A stretch of DNA of 64,000 nucleotides from Pempheris klunzingeri (taxonomy: Eukaryota; Chordata; Actinopteri; Acropomatiformes; Pempheridae), in the NCBI RefSeq assembly GCF_042242105.1, contig NC_092030.1, forward strand, positions 3,077,501 to 3,141,500. The letters run 5' to 3'. Made by a program: the position numbers and the translations under genes. The notes under the pieces are model-generated. The model saw only the letters and a list, made by a program, of their open reading frames with translations. It made no database searches and was not told the DNA's origin. Numbering within the stretch: position 1 is the stretch's first letter; every line of letters begins with the position of its first letter. Positions 10,906-21,360 of this stretch are shown piece after piece.

Positions 10906-11040
10906 TCACAAAGTTTGGCATAGAAATCAGCCTTACAATACAGGCAGCACGAGGTGAGGAAGTGACTGAGGCTGTGTGGCTCAAATGCAGAGATTTATTT
11001 TAGTGTGACAGTGAAGACACATCCACATTTCCATCCGCTC

Positions 11041-11401
11041 TGTGAGCCAGGGGGACCAGTGGCGGTTCTGCGCGTGCGCGATTCATGAGCAGCGTGCGCG
11101 CAGAGTGGAGCGGCTCTCCTCTGTCCTCTCTGCGGCTGCGCGGCTCCCTGAAAGCTTTGGGAGGGGGAGGGGCTAACGGCTGCGCCAGCTGCTGCACCAG
11201 ATACTGCTTTTACGGCGAGTCTCCAAAACACCAGAAAAGTCTCCAATAACACAAGAAAAAGTCGCCAGATTTGTCGCTATTATCTTTTGACAAAAAAGTC
11301 GCCAAGAGGATTTGGAAAGTCGCCAGATTTAGTGAGAAAGTCGCCAAGTTGGCAACACAGGAAATGAAGTCAGGACACTTCCGCAGCAGCGGATGACGTC
11401 A
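11041..11401. promoter_or_regulatory. CpG-rich segment with CRE and repeated AGTCGCCA motifs
   Basis: 11070-11160 is dense in CpG (GCGCGTGCGCG, GTGCGCGCAG). 11262-11350 carries at least four AGTCGCCA motifs. A perfect cAMP-response palindrome TGACGTCA lies at 11394-11401. It lies at the upstream edge of the minus-strand hAT fragments and just before the frame at 11450. Promoter function is inference. Confidence 0.3.
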
Positions 11402-11449
11402 GAACCTGAGCAGATTGTTTGCCGTTTTTTGCAGCTCGTTTGTCTCCTT

Positions 11450-11640
11450 CAAAAAGATGTTTGGAAGAAAACTGGAAAACTACCGGGGGGAAAATCATGA
11501 AGATGCAGAGTTGGCTTTGGTTAATGAGGTCAGTCTGAGGCTGAATGGCCGAACACAAACACAAACACAAACACATGGTGGTCAGAAGCTAACTAATTAG
11601 CTAACGCTAGCTAATTAGCTAACGCCAGCTAACCATACTA
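11450..11640 (+). repeat. Inverted repeat arm A with short conserved open frame
   Basis: Plus-strand sequence encoding HEDAELALVNEVSLRLNGRT is matched on the minus strand at about 16920-17095 (HHGDAELVLVNEVSLRLNGRT-like). GAG/GTCAGT inside the frame looks like a splice donor. The arm ends in TAGCTAATTAGCTAACG repeats, which also occur at arm B. It may be the first exon of a multi-copy gene or a transposon end; the product is not recognised. Confidence 0.5.
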
Positions 11641-12244
11641 ATATGTGAACAGTTGCTAAATTTTAATAATAATAATAATCCTTTATTGATCCCCGTGGGG
11701 GAAATTCAGTTGTTGCAACAGCCCAATGTACAACATTAAAGTACAAAATTAAAAAGCGCAAAGAAAGTGTGAATGTATGATGTCATATATAATTAGCAGC
11801 AGGTGTGTGAATAGTGTAAAGGTGAAGGCCTGATGTGTTGCTGTTTGGTATGTTAGTTTAATATGGGATGGATTAATATGTTTTAGTACAGTACTACCAT
11901 CAACCATAACTACTGGTATAGTAATAATAATAATATACTATATGACAATAATAAAAGTAATGATATTGACAGTTCCAATAACAACCATATTAATGATTAT
12001 TATTATTAATTATTAAAATTTACAACAATGATTATAATGCTAAAATATAATAGTATGGTTGATAGGTAGAATGTTATGTGCATATTCAGTCAGTCCAGTG
12101 CAAGAGGTGGGCGATCAGTGAGGGTTGTTTGTTGGAGGGGGGGTCAGCTTGATGGCAGACTGAGTTCTCCACTGCTGTCAAACAGTCTGATGGCACAAAT
12201 GAGCGTCTGCAGCGCTCTGTCTTGGTCCTGGTGGGATGAGCCAC
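11641..12244. other. AT-rich non-coding stretch
   Basis: No gene seen. It contains (AAT)n runs at about 11664-11680 and 11920-12010 and CTTTATTGATCCCCGTGGGG, a motif common in teleost repeat families. Confidence 0.5.
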
Positions 12245-13165
12245 ACAGTGATTATAGTAGGTGACTTTAATGTTCATGTGGACGATGATAACGATGGTCT
12301 CAGCACTGCTTTTGTCTCACTATTGAGACACGCCAGCTGAAGCAATATTGGTGGAAACTTGAAAGGATATGACGTGCCACCAAATTGGAAGACTCCCGTT
12401 TAATCTGGCAAGATAGTCTTAAAACCTATAGAAAGGCCCTCTGTGATGCCAGAGCCGCCTACTACTCCTCATCAATAGAAGAAAGTAAAAGTAACCCTAG
12501 AGTTCTGTTCAGCACAATAGCCAGGCTGACAAAGAACTGCCTTCTTCCATTCATGTAATATTGCTAAAATCAGGCCCATCTTGTCTATGAATGATGCAGT
12601 AAAATGAGTCCATGCATTTGTCACTTCTAGGTTGGATTATTTCTGTTCCTTATTATCAGGCTGCCCCAATAAATCCTTAAAGACTCTCCAGCTGGTCCAG
12701 AACGCTGCTGCTCCTGTTCTGACCAGAACTAAGAGAAGAGACCATCTTTCTCCTGCACTGGCTTCTCTTCACTGGCTTCTCTTCACTGGCTTCTCTTCAC
12801 TGGCTTCTCTTCACTGGCTTCCAGTAAAATCTAGATTAGAGTTTAAAATCCTTCTCCTCACCTACAAGGTTCTTAATGTTCAGGCTCCATCATATCTTTA
12901 AGAACTCATAGTACCGTACTACCCCACTAGAGCACTGTGCTCCCAGACTGCAGGCCTACTGGTGGTTCCTAAAGTCCTCTAAAGTAGTGATGGAGCCAGA
13001 GCTTTCAGCTATCAGGCTCCTCTCCTGTGGAACCTCCTCCCAGTTTGGGTTCAGGGGGGCAGACACCCTCTCTACATTTAGGAGTAGACTAAAAACCTTC
13101 CTTTTTGATAAGGCCTATAGTTCAGGACTGGCTCAGGCCCTGGACCAGCCCCTAGTTATGCTGCT
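12245..13165 (+). mobile_element. L2/Maui-type LINE remnant (endonuclease and RT fragments)
   Basis: The 5' part encodes VIIVGDFNVHVDDDNDG, the endonuclease motif GDFN-x-H. A linker (SRLIWQDSLKTYRKALCDAR) follows at 12390-12540. From 12632 the C-terminal reverse-transcriptase region reads DYFCSLLSGCPNKSLKTLQL, VQNAAAPVLTRTKRRDHLSP and LPVKSRLEFKILLLTYKVLN. This order is typical of fish L2/Maui elements. The catalytic RT core between endonuclease and 12632 is missing. A TAA follows SYL at 12899, and more frameshifts and stops lie downstream. It is non-functional. Confidence 0.8.
12756..12821 (+). repeat. 14-bp tandem repeat inside LINE remnant
   Basis: Four and a half copies of CACTGGCTTCTCTT. 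Three extra copies add 42 bp, so the LINE frame is preserved across the expansion (SLHW repeated before LPVKSR). Confidence 0.85.
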
Positions 13166-13296
13166 ATAGGCCTAGACTGCCGGGGGACTCCCATGATGCA
13201 CTGGGCTCCTCTATCCTCCTCTTCCTCTTCATCATAATGTCTGTTACTAACTTGCTATCTTCACCGGTGCCTTTCTGTCCTTTTCTCATCTCTCAG

Positions 13297-13618
13297 GTTC
13301 CTGTGGATCCTGGTCCTGGTCCTGCTGCTGTGGTTCTCTGGTTCCTGTGGATCTTGGTCCTGGTTCTCCTGCTGTGGTTCTCTGGTTCCTGTGGATCCTG
13401 GTCCTGGTCCTGCTGCTGTGGTTCTGTGGTTCCTGTGGATCTTGGTCCTGGTCCTGGTCCTGCTGCTGTGGTTCCTGTGGATCCTGGTCCTGCTGCTGTG
13501 GTTCTGAGGTTCCTGTGGATCCAGGTCCTGGTCCTGCTGCTGTGGTTCTCAGGTTCCTGTGGATCCAGGTCCTGGTCCTGCTGCTGTGGCTCTCTGGTTC
13601 CTGTGGATCCTGGATCGT
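13297..13618 (+). repeat. ~45-bp minisatellite
   Basis: About seven units of TTCCTGTGGATCCTGGTCCT followed by GCTGCTGTGGTTCTCTGG, with 6-bp length variants (GGTCCT doublets). It lies immediately 3' of the LINE remnant. Long open frames across it, on both strands, result from the 3n unit length and are not genes. Confidence 0.85.
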
Positions 13619-13684
13619 CGTCCACTCGTCATGTTTTAACATTAACATGATGCTAATTTATTAGTCACACTGTAGTTAGTGTCT

Positions 13685-13722
13685 CTCTTTCTCTCCCTCT
13701 CTGTCTGTCTCTCTCTCTCCCT

Positions 13723-13766
<44 letters not shown>
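13685..13766. repeat. (TC)n microsatellite
   Basis: A pyrimidine run with a pure (TC)n core at about 13731-13765. Confidence 0.9.
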
Positions 13767-13769
<3 letters not shown>

Positions 13770-14380
13770 CTCCTCCTCAGCTGTTCCTCAGGCCGCAGTT
13801 TGGACTTGTTCTTTTAAACCTGTTTCTTGTTCTCACGGACCAGAAACAGTCAACAGTCAGAGTTTCATCTCTTCACCTTTCACTCTAACTCTTCAGCTAG
13901 TTTGCTGTGGTTACGTGACATTTTAAAAGTCAGCTGCTCTTGTGAAAACTCCTGGTCTTCATCTGGTTGTGGGTTCAATATTTCATCTGTTAGTGAACTG
14001 TTGAAAGCCGTCGCCTGAAAAGAACAAGTCCAAAGGAGTGAGGAAGAGCTGAGGAACACAGTCACATGACTTCACCTGGAGCTCAGTGAGATCAGGTGCT
14101 GAAGGAGAGAGGTCTGAGTCCTGGCTGGGACACTGTCCCTCCTTTCCCTCCAGTACGTGTTGGGAAACAAGTACAATTGTTAGTAACTTGAATCAAAAAA
14201 CCAAAAACCAAGCAGCAGAACAAAGTGCTGAGCTGTTTTTCACTCTTTCATTATTGATTTGTACTATTTGATTTATTGGAAATGATTGTTGGAGCTCGCT
14301 TGTGATTCTATGACCTGAGTAACATCTTTCTCCTTTAAAGTGTCTGGAGGTTCTAATGTAGCTCTGTGTTTTTTTTTTTC
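13767..14380. other. Non-coding stretch
   Basis: No gene or recognisable element could be supported. Confidence 0.4.
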
Positions 14381-14444
14381 ACAGGTTTCCCCAAATGAAG
14401 ATGTTAAATGCGACCTGAGATCTTCTTCTAGTGCGACAGGGCTG

Positions 14445-14530
14445 GTGGTGCGGTGGGATAAGTCGCTGCCATACAAGGCACTGAAGAATCAGAGGTGCCA
14501 GGTTCGATCCCCGCTGTTGGCAGCAGTGCC
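14445..14530 (+). mobile_element. tRNA-like SINE fragment
   Basis: GGTTCGATCCCC at 14501-14512 is a canonical B-box, about 50 bp downstream of a weak A-box-like GGTGCGGTGGG. The second half is not foldable into a tRNA. It differs from the SINE families upstream. Confidence 0.4.
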
Positions 14531-14649
14531 TGGAGCGTAGAGAAGGGACTTGCGCGGGCAAGACTGGGGGGGGCGGTCTATCTCCCCGGAGTTTCCAAAG
14601 ACTCAAGTAAAGGGTTATGCAGCTTTTTTTTATTGAAAACCCAAAAAAA

Positions 14650-15030
14650 CACTTAGAAAAATTTTTAGGCGGGGATTTCCCTTTTTTGTAGACACTGGAT
14701 TTAAAGAGAGAAGGAAAATATTACTAAGTGTTTTTTAGGTGAGAATTATATATTTTAGACAGGAAAAAAAAAGACTAGGTGCTTTTTGCCCCTAAATCCA
14801 GTTCAAAATTGCAGAAAAATTTAGTATGTTTTTGTGAGAATCATGTATTTTAGAGGGGGAAAAAAAGACTAAGTGTTTTTTACCTCTAAATCCACTGCAA
14901 AATTGCTGAAAAAAAAACTGTTTTGGCTAAGTATTTTCTTCCATTGTGGCGGCTATTGATTTAGAGCAGGAAAAAAATTACTAAGTTTTTTGCCTGCTTA
15001 CAGTCCTAAAGTGGCTTTTTTTTTTTTTAG
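14650..15030. repeat. Degenerate ~100-bp tandem repeats
   Basis: At least three imperfect units share AAAAAAGACTAAGTGTTTTTT, CCTAAATCCA, AAATTGC and TTTAGA. The result is A- and T-rich and non-coding. Confidence 0.6.
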
Positions 15031-16637
15031 AGATAAGTCACTAAAGAGGGTTCACAAATGATCAATTTCACATTAAACTGAATCAATGACCAGTAAAACA
15101 CAGGATTCTGCTCTAAAATAAATTCAGTCCCCAGCTCCTGTGTGTAAAGGTGCTACACAGACCAGAGGTAGAGCCACAGCTTTGCATTTTCAGTAGTGCA
15201 GTTAAAGCAAAATCACAATATAGAAGACATAGGAAACAAGATTTAGACTAAACTTCCTTTTTATTTCAGATATAAGACACAGTGAAGGTGCTGCTTCGCT
15301 CACTGGACATCCAGCAGGAACATGGAGGCAGATCCTGTCAGACAGAGGAAGACAATGATTAACACCTCAGTACAAACATGTCAGAGGAGCTGCTGCTCTA
15401 CTTTTACCTCAAATCACTTTGACAATTATCTACAAACTCTTTCCATAAAGAGCAGCAGCATAAAAATAAAAACCAACAACAACTTCCACTTCATGTCTTT
15501 ATGTAGAAATCAGTGCTAAACTGAGGCTCTCATACAAACACAGTTCTGTTTGGATCCACAGCTGATTCAGGTTCTCCTGCTGCATCCTGGGAAAAGACAA
15601 AGAGCACAACTTTTATCTTTTGTTCATACATGATGCTGCTAACGGGCGCCTCCTGTGAGACAAAGGTAACGACAGTCTGCTACATTTCCACAGGACCTTC
15701 TGTTTGGATCCACAGAAGGTTCAACTTGATCTGATGATTTGGAAATTGTTCTTCATTTTCAATAAAGTTTTGTGACGACATCCTGTGTTCATCTTTACTG
15801 GATACTTTTATTTTAGATTCTCCCTTTACAGACAGGCTCCAAGAGAGAATTATCTACTGCAACAAATCTTCAATGTTTAATGTGCTCCAATTCCAACATT
15901 TAGTGACATTAACATTAGAGAACTGTTTTCTACCTGGAAATCATCCTCATATTAGAAAAGTGGAGCAACAAGTAGTTCAGGAAGAAATCAGAGTTTGTGG
16001 ATGAAAGTGATTAGTTTGCTCTGTGAAGAGAAAATAAAAGCTCACATTTCATGTCAACACATCCATCTGATGTTCCAGGTCAAGTTGAGCATTTTTCCCA
16101 CAGGTTCTTCAGCCCAGAGGAGCACCACCTGCAACAGGAAAGATTTTCACAATAAAACTACAGCTCTATACTCAAGTGAAAAGGAAATAAATGACACATT
16201 TAGTCTGATGTTGATGACAATAAAGGTTGATTTCTCACTTCAAAGTTGCTGTTAAACTTCCTGTGGTTCACCTGATCTCAGCCACAATAAACCACTGATT
16301 TATTAACACTTCCCTGAGCTAATTTAAGAGTCTGAAGTTTCATTAGAGCAGAAAAACCAGGAAACAAACTTTGTCCCTTAACTGCACCAAGTGGTTAAGT
16401 GGACACACCTGAGCTCCAGGTGACACCACAGGGAGCTACGTCACTGCTGCCTGAAGAACATCCAGTTACAATCAGGCTACATGCTAACACTAGCCAGCAT
16501 GTTAGCCACTAATTAGCCACATGGTGAAACTGATCAGGGATTATTGATCTTGCAGTCCAGTCATTAGCAGCAAACTCACTGCAGACACACTTACTGATGA
16601 AACAGGACTTTAATGAACGTTACACTAAGTCTGAGCT
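15031..16637. other. Repeat-like non-coding stretch
   Basis: No gene seen. The sequence is anonymous; TTCTGTTTGGATCCACAG is repeated at about 15545 and 15700. Confidence 0.35.
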
Positions 16638-16732
16638 TTAACTCTCCTGCTGCTGCAGAGTGTCGGTGTGATCACCGTCTCCTTTCTCCCTCTGAAGCAG
16701 CTGTGAGGATCCATGAGGAACTTCTGGAGGTT
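16638..16732 (-). other. Possible orphan terminal exon (unrecognised)
   Basis: On the minus strand a good acceptor (TTTGCTCTAG) precedes an open stretch ending in TAA. One frame reads PPEVPHGSSQLLQREKGDGD then HTDTLQQQES. It lies 0.3 kb downstream, in the same direction, of arm B of the inverted repeat, which carries a donor-like GAG/GTCAGT. It could be part of a short multi-copy gene or chance. No family recognised. Confidence 0.2.
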
Positions 16733-16919
16733 CTAGAGCAAACACAGAGAACATGAGAACCATCAGTGTTTATTACAACAGTAATCTGGTACTTAAGTTC
16801 CACAATGAAACCACCAATACATCCAAAAACCACAGAGTAAAACTGTTGTGCCCTTACTAGCATATATATATTAGCATATATCCCCTCAAGCAGCAGTAAA
16901 CTGTAGCAGCTATGAACAC

Positions 16920-17095
16920 CTTAGCTAGCATTAGCTAATTAGCTAACACTAGCATTAGCCAATTAGCTAACAACTGACCACTGATTTGTTTGTGATTGTT
17001 CGGCCATTCAGCCTCAGACTGACCTCATTAACCAAAACCAACTCCGCATCTCCATGATGTTTCCTCCTTTCGCCCTCCAAATACTTTATGAAGCA
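16920..17095 (-). repeat. Inverted repeat arm B with conserved open frame
   Basis: The reverse complement matches 11450-11640, including GGTTAATGAGGTCAGTCTGA and GGCTGAATGGCCGAACA. The frame is open in both arms (DAEL-x-LVNEVSLRLNGRT). TAGCTAATTAGCTAAC repeats flank both. Confidence 0.55.
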
Positions 17096-17839
17096 GAAGC
17101 AAAGCCTCCGACTCTTCGCAGCTGAAGGAGAAGTGCCAACGGCTTCGGGAGCGCCGCATCGTGAGGCTTTTATTGTGAAGGGCCCACCGTGCGGCCAATC
17201 ACATGCGACAACAGAGTAGGATCATACCATTATGTGAAAGTAGGAAGGGAGACGCTCTGAAGACAGCTAGTAGTGGTACAGTCCAGGTACAGAGCCGCAG
17301 ACAGGTGGGGAGCCGGATTTAAACTCAAGCGGGTCTGGAAAGAGTGAACACTTGACTTTTAGTTCAAGAAGTGAGCGAAGACCGTAAAAGAAGCAGCATC
17401 TGGCCTTTATTGATTTATTTGATTTGTTTGCTGTGGTTCTGTTTTCAGTTGATCATTCAAAGGTTTGATTAAAATATTAAACAATAGTAACTGTGTATTT
17501 TTTTTGTAACCAAATTGTTCTCATTGTTCCAGGAATCATTCCAGCCCTGTCATAAACACTGATGTATTGTATGTTGATGGATATAAGAATAAATGCACAA
17601 TGTAAACATACAAGAATGATGACAACTGAGATATTTGGTCATGTTATTTGACCTCTGCTCTCCAGAAACCTCACAAGGATCTTTTCTTCTTACATATCAC
17701 TGCCAATGACCACATATATTAATACAATGTTCATAGTCTGCACATTATCACACAACTTTCTGAGACTCCATTGATGTATGTAAATAAAGATGTGATGTAT
17801 GTGATGGAAAGAATAATTCAATGAAGTATGTTGCTACTA
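17096..17839. other. Non-coding stretch
   Basis: No gene supported on either strand. Confidence 0.35.
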
Positions 17840-18352
17840 ATTACATTGCATCTAGTTGGTTCTATGCAAAGGAAATGAAATTGAACCCAAAACATTCTTC
17901 AGGAAGGTTTATTAAAAAAGACTTCTATACAACTTGCAGCTTGATGGTTGATGGTTCCTTAACACCAACATAAATCATACCTTAGGTGTAATAACCTGTA
18001 AAAACAAGTAACTGTTATGTGTCTGTAAAAGTGACGATAAATAAAAGTGCATTCACAAATGAATGCATACAATTGAATGGTAATATTCCTCCCTTTAGAT
18101 CCATTCACAGAACCATCAAGCTGAATGACAGGACACACACAATGAGATTTCCAAAAGTTACATTTCTAATTTAATGTTTTTGTGTCTGGATTTGTTTTTC
18201 TAATACAGTGATCATTTCACACTCAGCTAGCATGACTGTCAACAACTAGTGTTGTTTTAGTGCAGTTCAAAGTGCTGTGCAAATAAATGCAAAGTTAACT
18301 GACCAAACATACAACTATAAAAAAAGTCAAAAAAGTAACATCGACAAAGAAT
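17840..18352 (+). repeat. Dispersed 0.5-kb repeat, copy 2
   Basis: Same orientation as 4547-5053, starting ATTACATTGCATCTAG and ending AACATCGACAAAGAAT. It has a small insertion, GTCTGTAAAA, relative to copy 1. Confidence 0.8.
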
Positions 18353-19053
18353 AATAAAATGCAGAATTGAGTAAAAATCATCCTTCAACTTTTCAACAAT
18401 TTTTCCTTTACTTCACATCTCAGAACAAAAAAGTGTAAAGCCAAAGAACATAACTATGATATAAAATGACAGCATTACTAGCATATATTAGCAGACAGTT
18501 GCTGGAATATCAAATTCCAACTTGTGTCCAACTTCATATGTCCGTGTTGACTATGTTTGATATTTACAGGTGACATCCAAGTGTGATCCAGTTTGAGTCG
18601 GTACACGACAACAAACCTGTTAAAATCAGTCCGTTTTAGTTCATCCTCCTTCTTTAGGTGGCGCTTGGAAGTCTGACACATTCAGTGATGCAGCTACAGT
18701 TTGCTGAAATCCCTTCGGACAGATTTCACTGGCTGACGTCAGAAGTTCAACAGTTTTTTTTAACTGGGTTGTGATATTTTCATGAAAAATATCTGTGCGC
18801 ATATCTGCATAGGCCTCATTGAAATCTATCAGATAATTGATTCTTTTTTTTAATATAAAATGTTCATGTAAACACAGGAACCGATATCCTCCTGTAACTG
18901 TTAAGGCTGGTAGGAAATCCAGCTTTCCTAAAGTGTCTATGGGTTTAACTTTACAGGAAGTGAAATTAAAGGCACCTTTAGCCCATTTCAAGTTTCAGTT
19001 CCCGTCTGCCTTGTACCAGCGCTTCCTCAATGCTGGTGATGATGCCGGTGCCA
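18353..19053 (-). other. Probable 3' UTR and downstream flank of slc46a2-like gene
   Basis: The region directly follows the slc46a2-like stop codon. It has a minus-strand open stretch of about 115 codons (18641-18988) that lacks a good ATG start and resembles nothing recognised. No clear polyadenylation signal could be fixed. Confidence 0.3.
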
Positions 19054-19114
19054 TCATTCTCCCTGAATCCTCTCGTACTGTTGCCGCTTCTGACGTGATC
19101 TACAGCCAACGATA
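19054..19114 (-). CDS. slc46a2: slc46a2 exon 7 (terminal)
   Basis: Acceptor CCCTCCAG at 19115-19122. It completes the Ser codon and encodes IVGCRSRQKRQQYERIQGE, then TGA at 19056-19054. It is a short, basic, cytoplasmic tail. Confidence 0.85.
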
Positions 19115-20139
19115 CTGGAGGGAGAAGAGAGCAAAGGGGCATGTCAGTTTTTAAGTCTGTTTTTCATTCAAAGTTGTACAACTTATCAACAGAAGACATA
19201 GGCAACTTAGAGACAACAGATCTTATTCACAAGGAATGAATTTACCTAATCAATAAAATTAGCAAAAAGCAGTTTGATTTGTTTAAAAAAAAATGCTACA
19301 GGATAGTGAATCTTTAGTGAATAGAAAATGGTGAGCTGAGTCCATCTGAGAAGTAAAATGGCAAGAAAGTTAAAAACAAACTATGCACAAGTAAAAAAAT
19401 GAACATTACTTTATGATTTTTGAAGCATAGAAATGGGCAAGAAATGAAATACGCCACCACCGCTAAGCTACAATACAATATCCTGGTTTTAGGGATCATT
19501 CCTGCAGTGCTTTATTTCCCCATTTCCAGTCTTTAGGCTAAGCTAAGCTAAGCTTTCCTAATGACAACAAATATTGATCCTCAAGGAGAGATCTACTGCA
19601 AGCAACGTTATGTGACCCACAGCCTACCTGATGGGTATCATTGCCAGTACTGTAATGATGCTGGAGAGCATGAAGACGAAGCCTGGGAACCAGTCCAGGG
19701 TTTTCTGATAGATCTTAGTAAAGGCAGGGATGTATGCCAGACCGGCAAACTTCAGAACCAGCTGCAGGCAGGTGAGAGTGGTGCCTGATGGGAAGGAGGA
19801 CAGGTAGGTCAAAGGACAGAGAAGTCAATAGTTCAGAGGGGAAACATATACACACATGTACACTTCCTGTTAGAATAAACTAATCCCACAGAGATCTCTT
19901 TAGTTTAGAGAGTGAGCACTAATGTGCATATTCAAACCTGGGAGCAAGAGAAGCTATTGGTGCATGTGCCAGGTGGGAAATTCTTACTGGACTGAGAAGG
20001 TGACATTTCTGGTCCAGGATCCAACTCTTATAATACATCCATGACTTTTCCTTTAAGGTTTTTTTTTAAAGATTATTTTCTTGTACAGTGTGTCTGTGTT
20101 TGTGGACTGGAAAAAGGTTGAGGTTAGTAACGTGTGTGT

Positions 20140-20195
<56 letters not shown>

Positions 20196-21193
20196 GCATT
20201 GCACTGATTTCTCAAAGAGAAATTATTCATGTCAAAGCAAACACACACGCAGGGGAAGAGAGAGAGAGAGAGAGAGAGAGAGGAAGCATGACAGTATAAA
20301 CCAGCCCGACTGCAGGTTTCCAGTATGCACCACCTACCTCAGGTGTGCATACCTGTCTAAAAGCTACAGGACGCTGTGAACACACACAGAACATAAGGGT
20401 GGCTTAATCGAAATCTACAAACAACTAACTCAGAGGTGCCTAAACATAATTTAACTATAGTTGTTCACAATGTTTGGAACTTGAGTCACACAAGTCTGCT
20501 TTTCCCCCAAACTTTGTAGATCATAAGGTTGCATATTAACAGGTATTATCTATATTTATGTCAACCATTCCTGAAGCATTCCCATATTCTAATGTTAAAA
20601 TAAATGTCTCTGCCAGGTGACCTACCAGTGATAGTGACACAGCTCAGCCTTTTGGTCTGACCTTTCCATCAACTTTAGACTGCAATCCTACTTTTCAGGA
20701 AATATTGTGTTGACATCCCTCTTCCTTCCTCCTGTTCTCACTCTGGCACACAGACACTTAGACGATCCTGCTCTTCTCTCTGATCTTTGGCCACATAAGA
20801 ATTAAAATACTACTTGTACTACTACTATAATACTACTGTAAATATTAGTCCCAACTTCTTCTCAGTGTATAAAATCATGACGCTACATGTCACTGATTTG
20901 GCAGATTTGATTTACGTTCTAAGGGAAAAGGTTGACTGCAAGCAGTGCTAATTTGATATATTTACAAAAGTACAAAAACTGTATTTACTACACTTACATC
21001 TTGTGGTATCTAGCAGATAACTTAGGTTTTATTGAGGCTGGGATGGGAGATATCCATCTCTGCCTCCATGTCAATAAAATGGAAGTGAATTCATCGAAAA
21101 GCATTGCACTGAAAATTTGTAATTAACTGACCAAAACCTCTTTCTAACAACAAAAGCTCGCATATGTTTGCATTGTATATTTGTATATATGTA

Positions 21194-21279
<86 letters not shown>

Positions 21280-21322
21280 ACTGCTAATTATCTCTACTGT
21301 TTTTATCACTCAGTTGTAGTGC

Positions 21323-21360
<38 letters not shown>

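Noticed and set aside
13297..13618. CRISPR-like repeat array
   Set aside because: Eukaryotic context, adjoining degenerate units and no unique spacers; it is a minisatellite.
13237..13664. Overlapping long frames on both strands rich in Pro/Gly or Gln
   Set aside because: They result from a 45-bp minisatellite whose unit is divisible by three.
4547..18352. LTR retrotransposon with 0.5-kb LTRs
   Set aside because: No TG...CA ends, primer-binding site, gag or pol between them. The interior is a mix of unrelated elements.
18641..18988. Open minus-strand stretch of about 115 codons after slc46a2
   Set aside because: No ATG start, no family resemblance, and position suits a 3' UTR or flank. Conservation would be needed to revive it.
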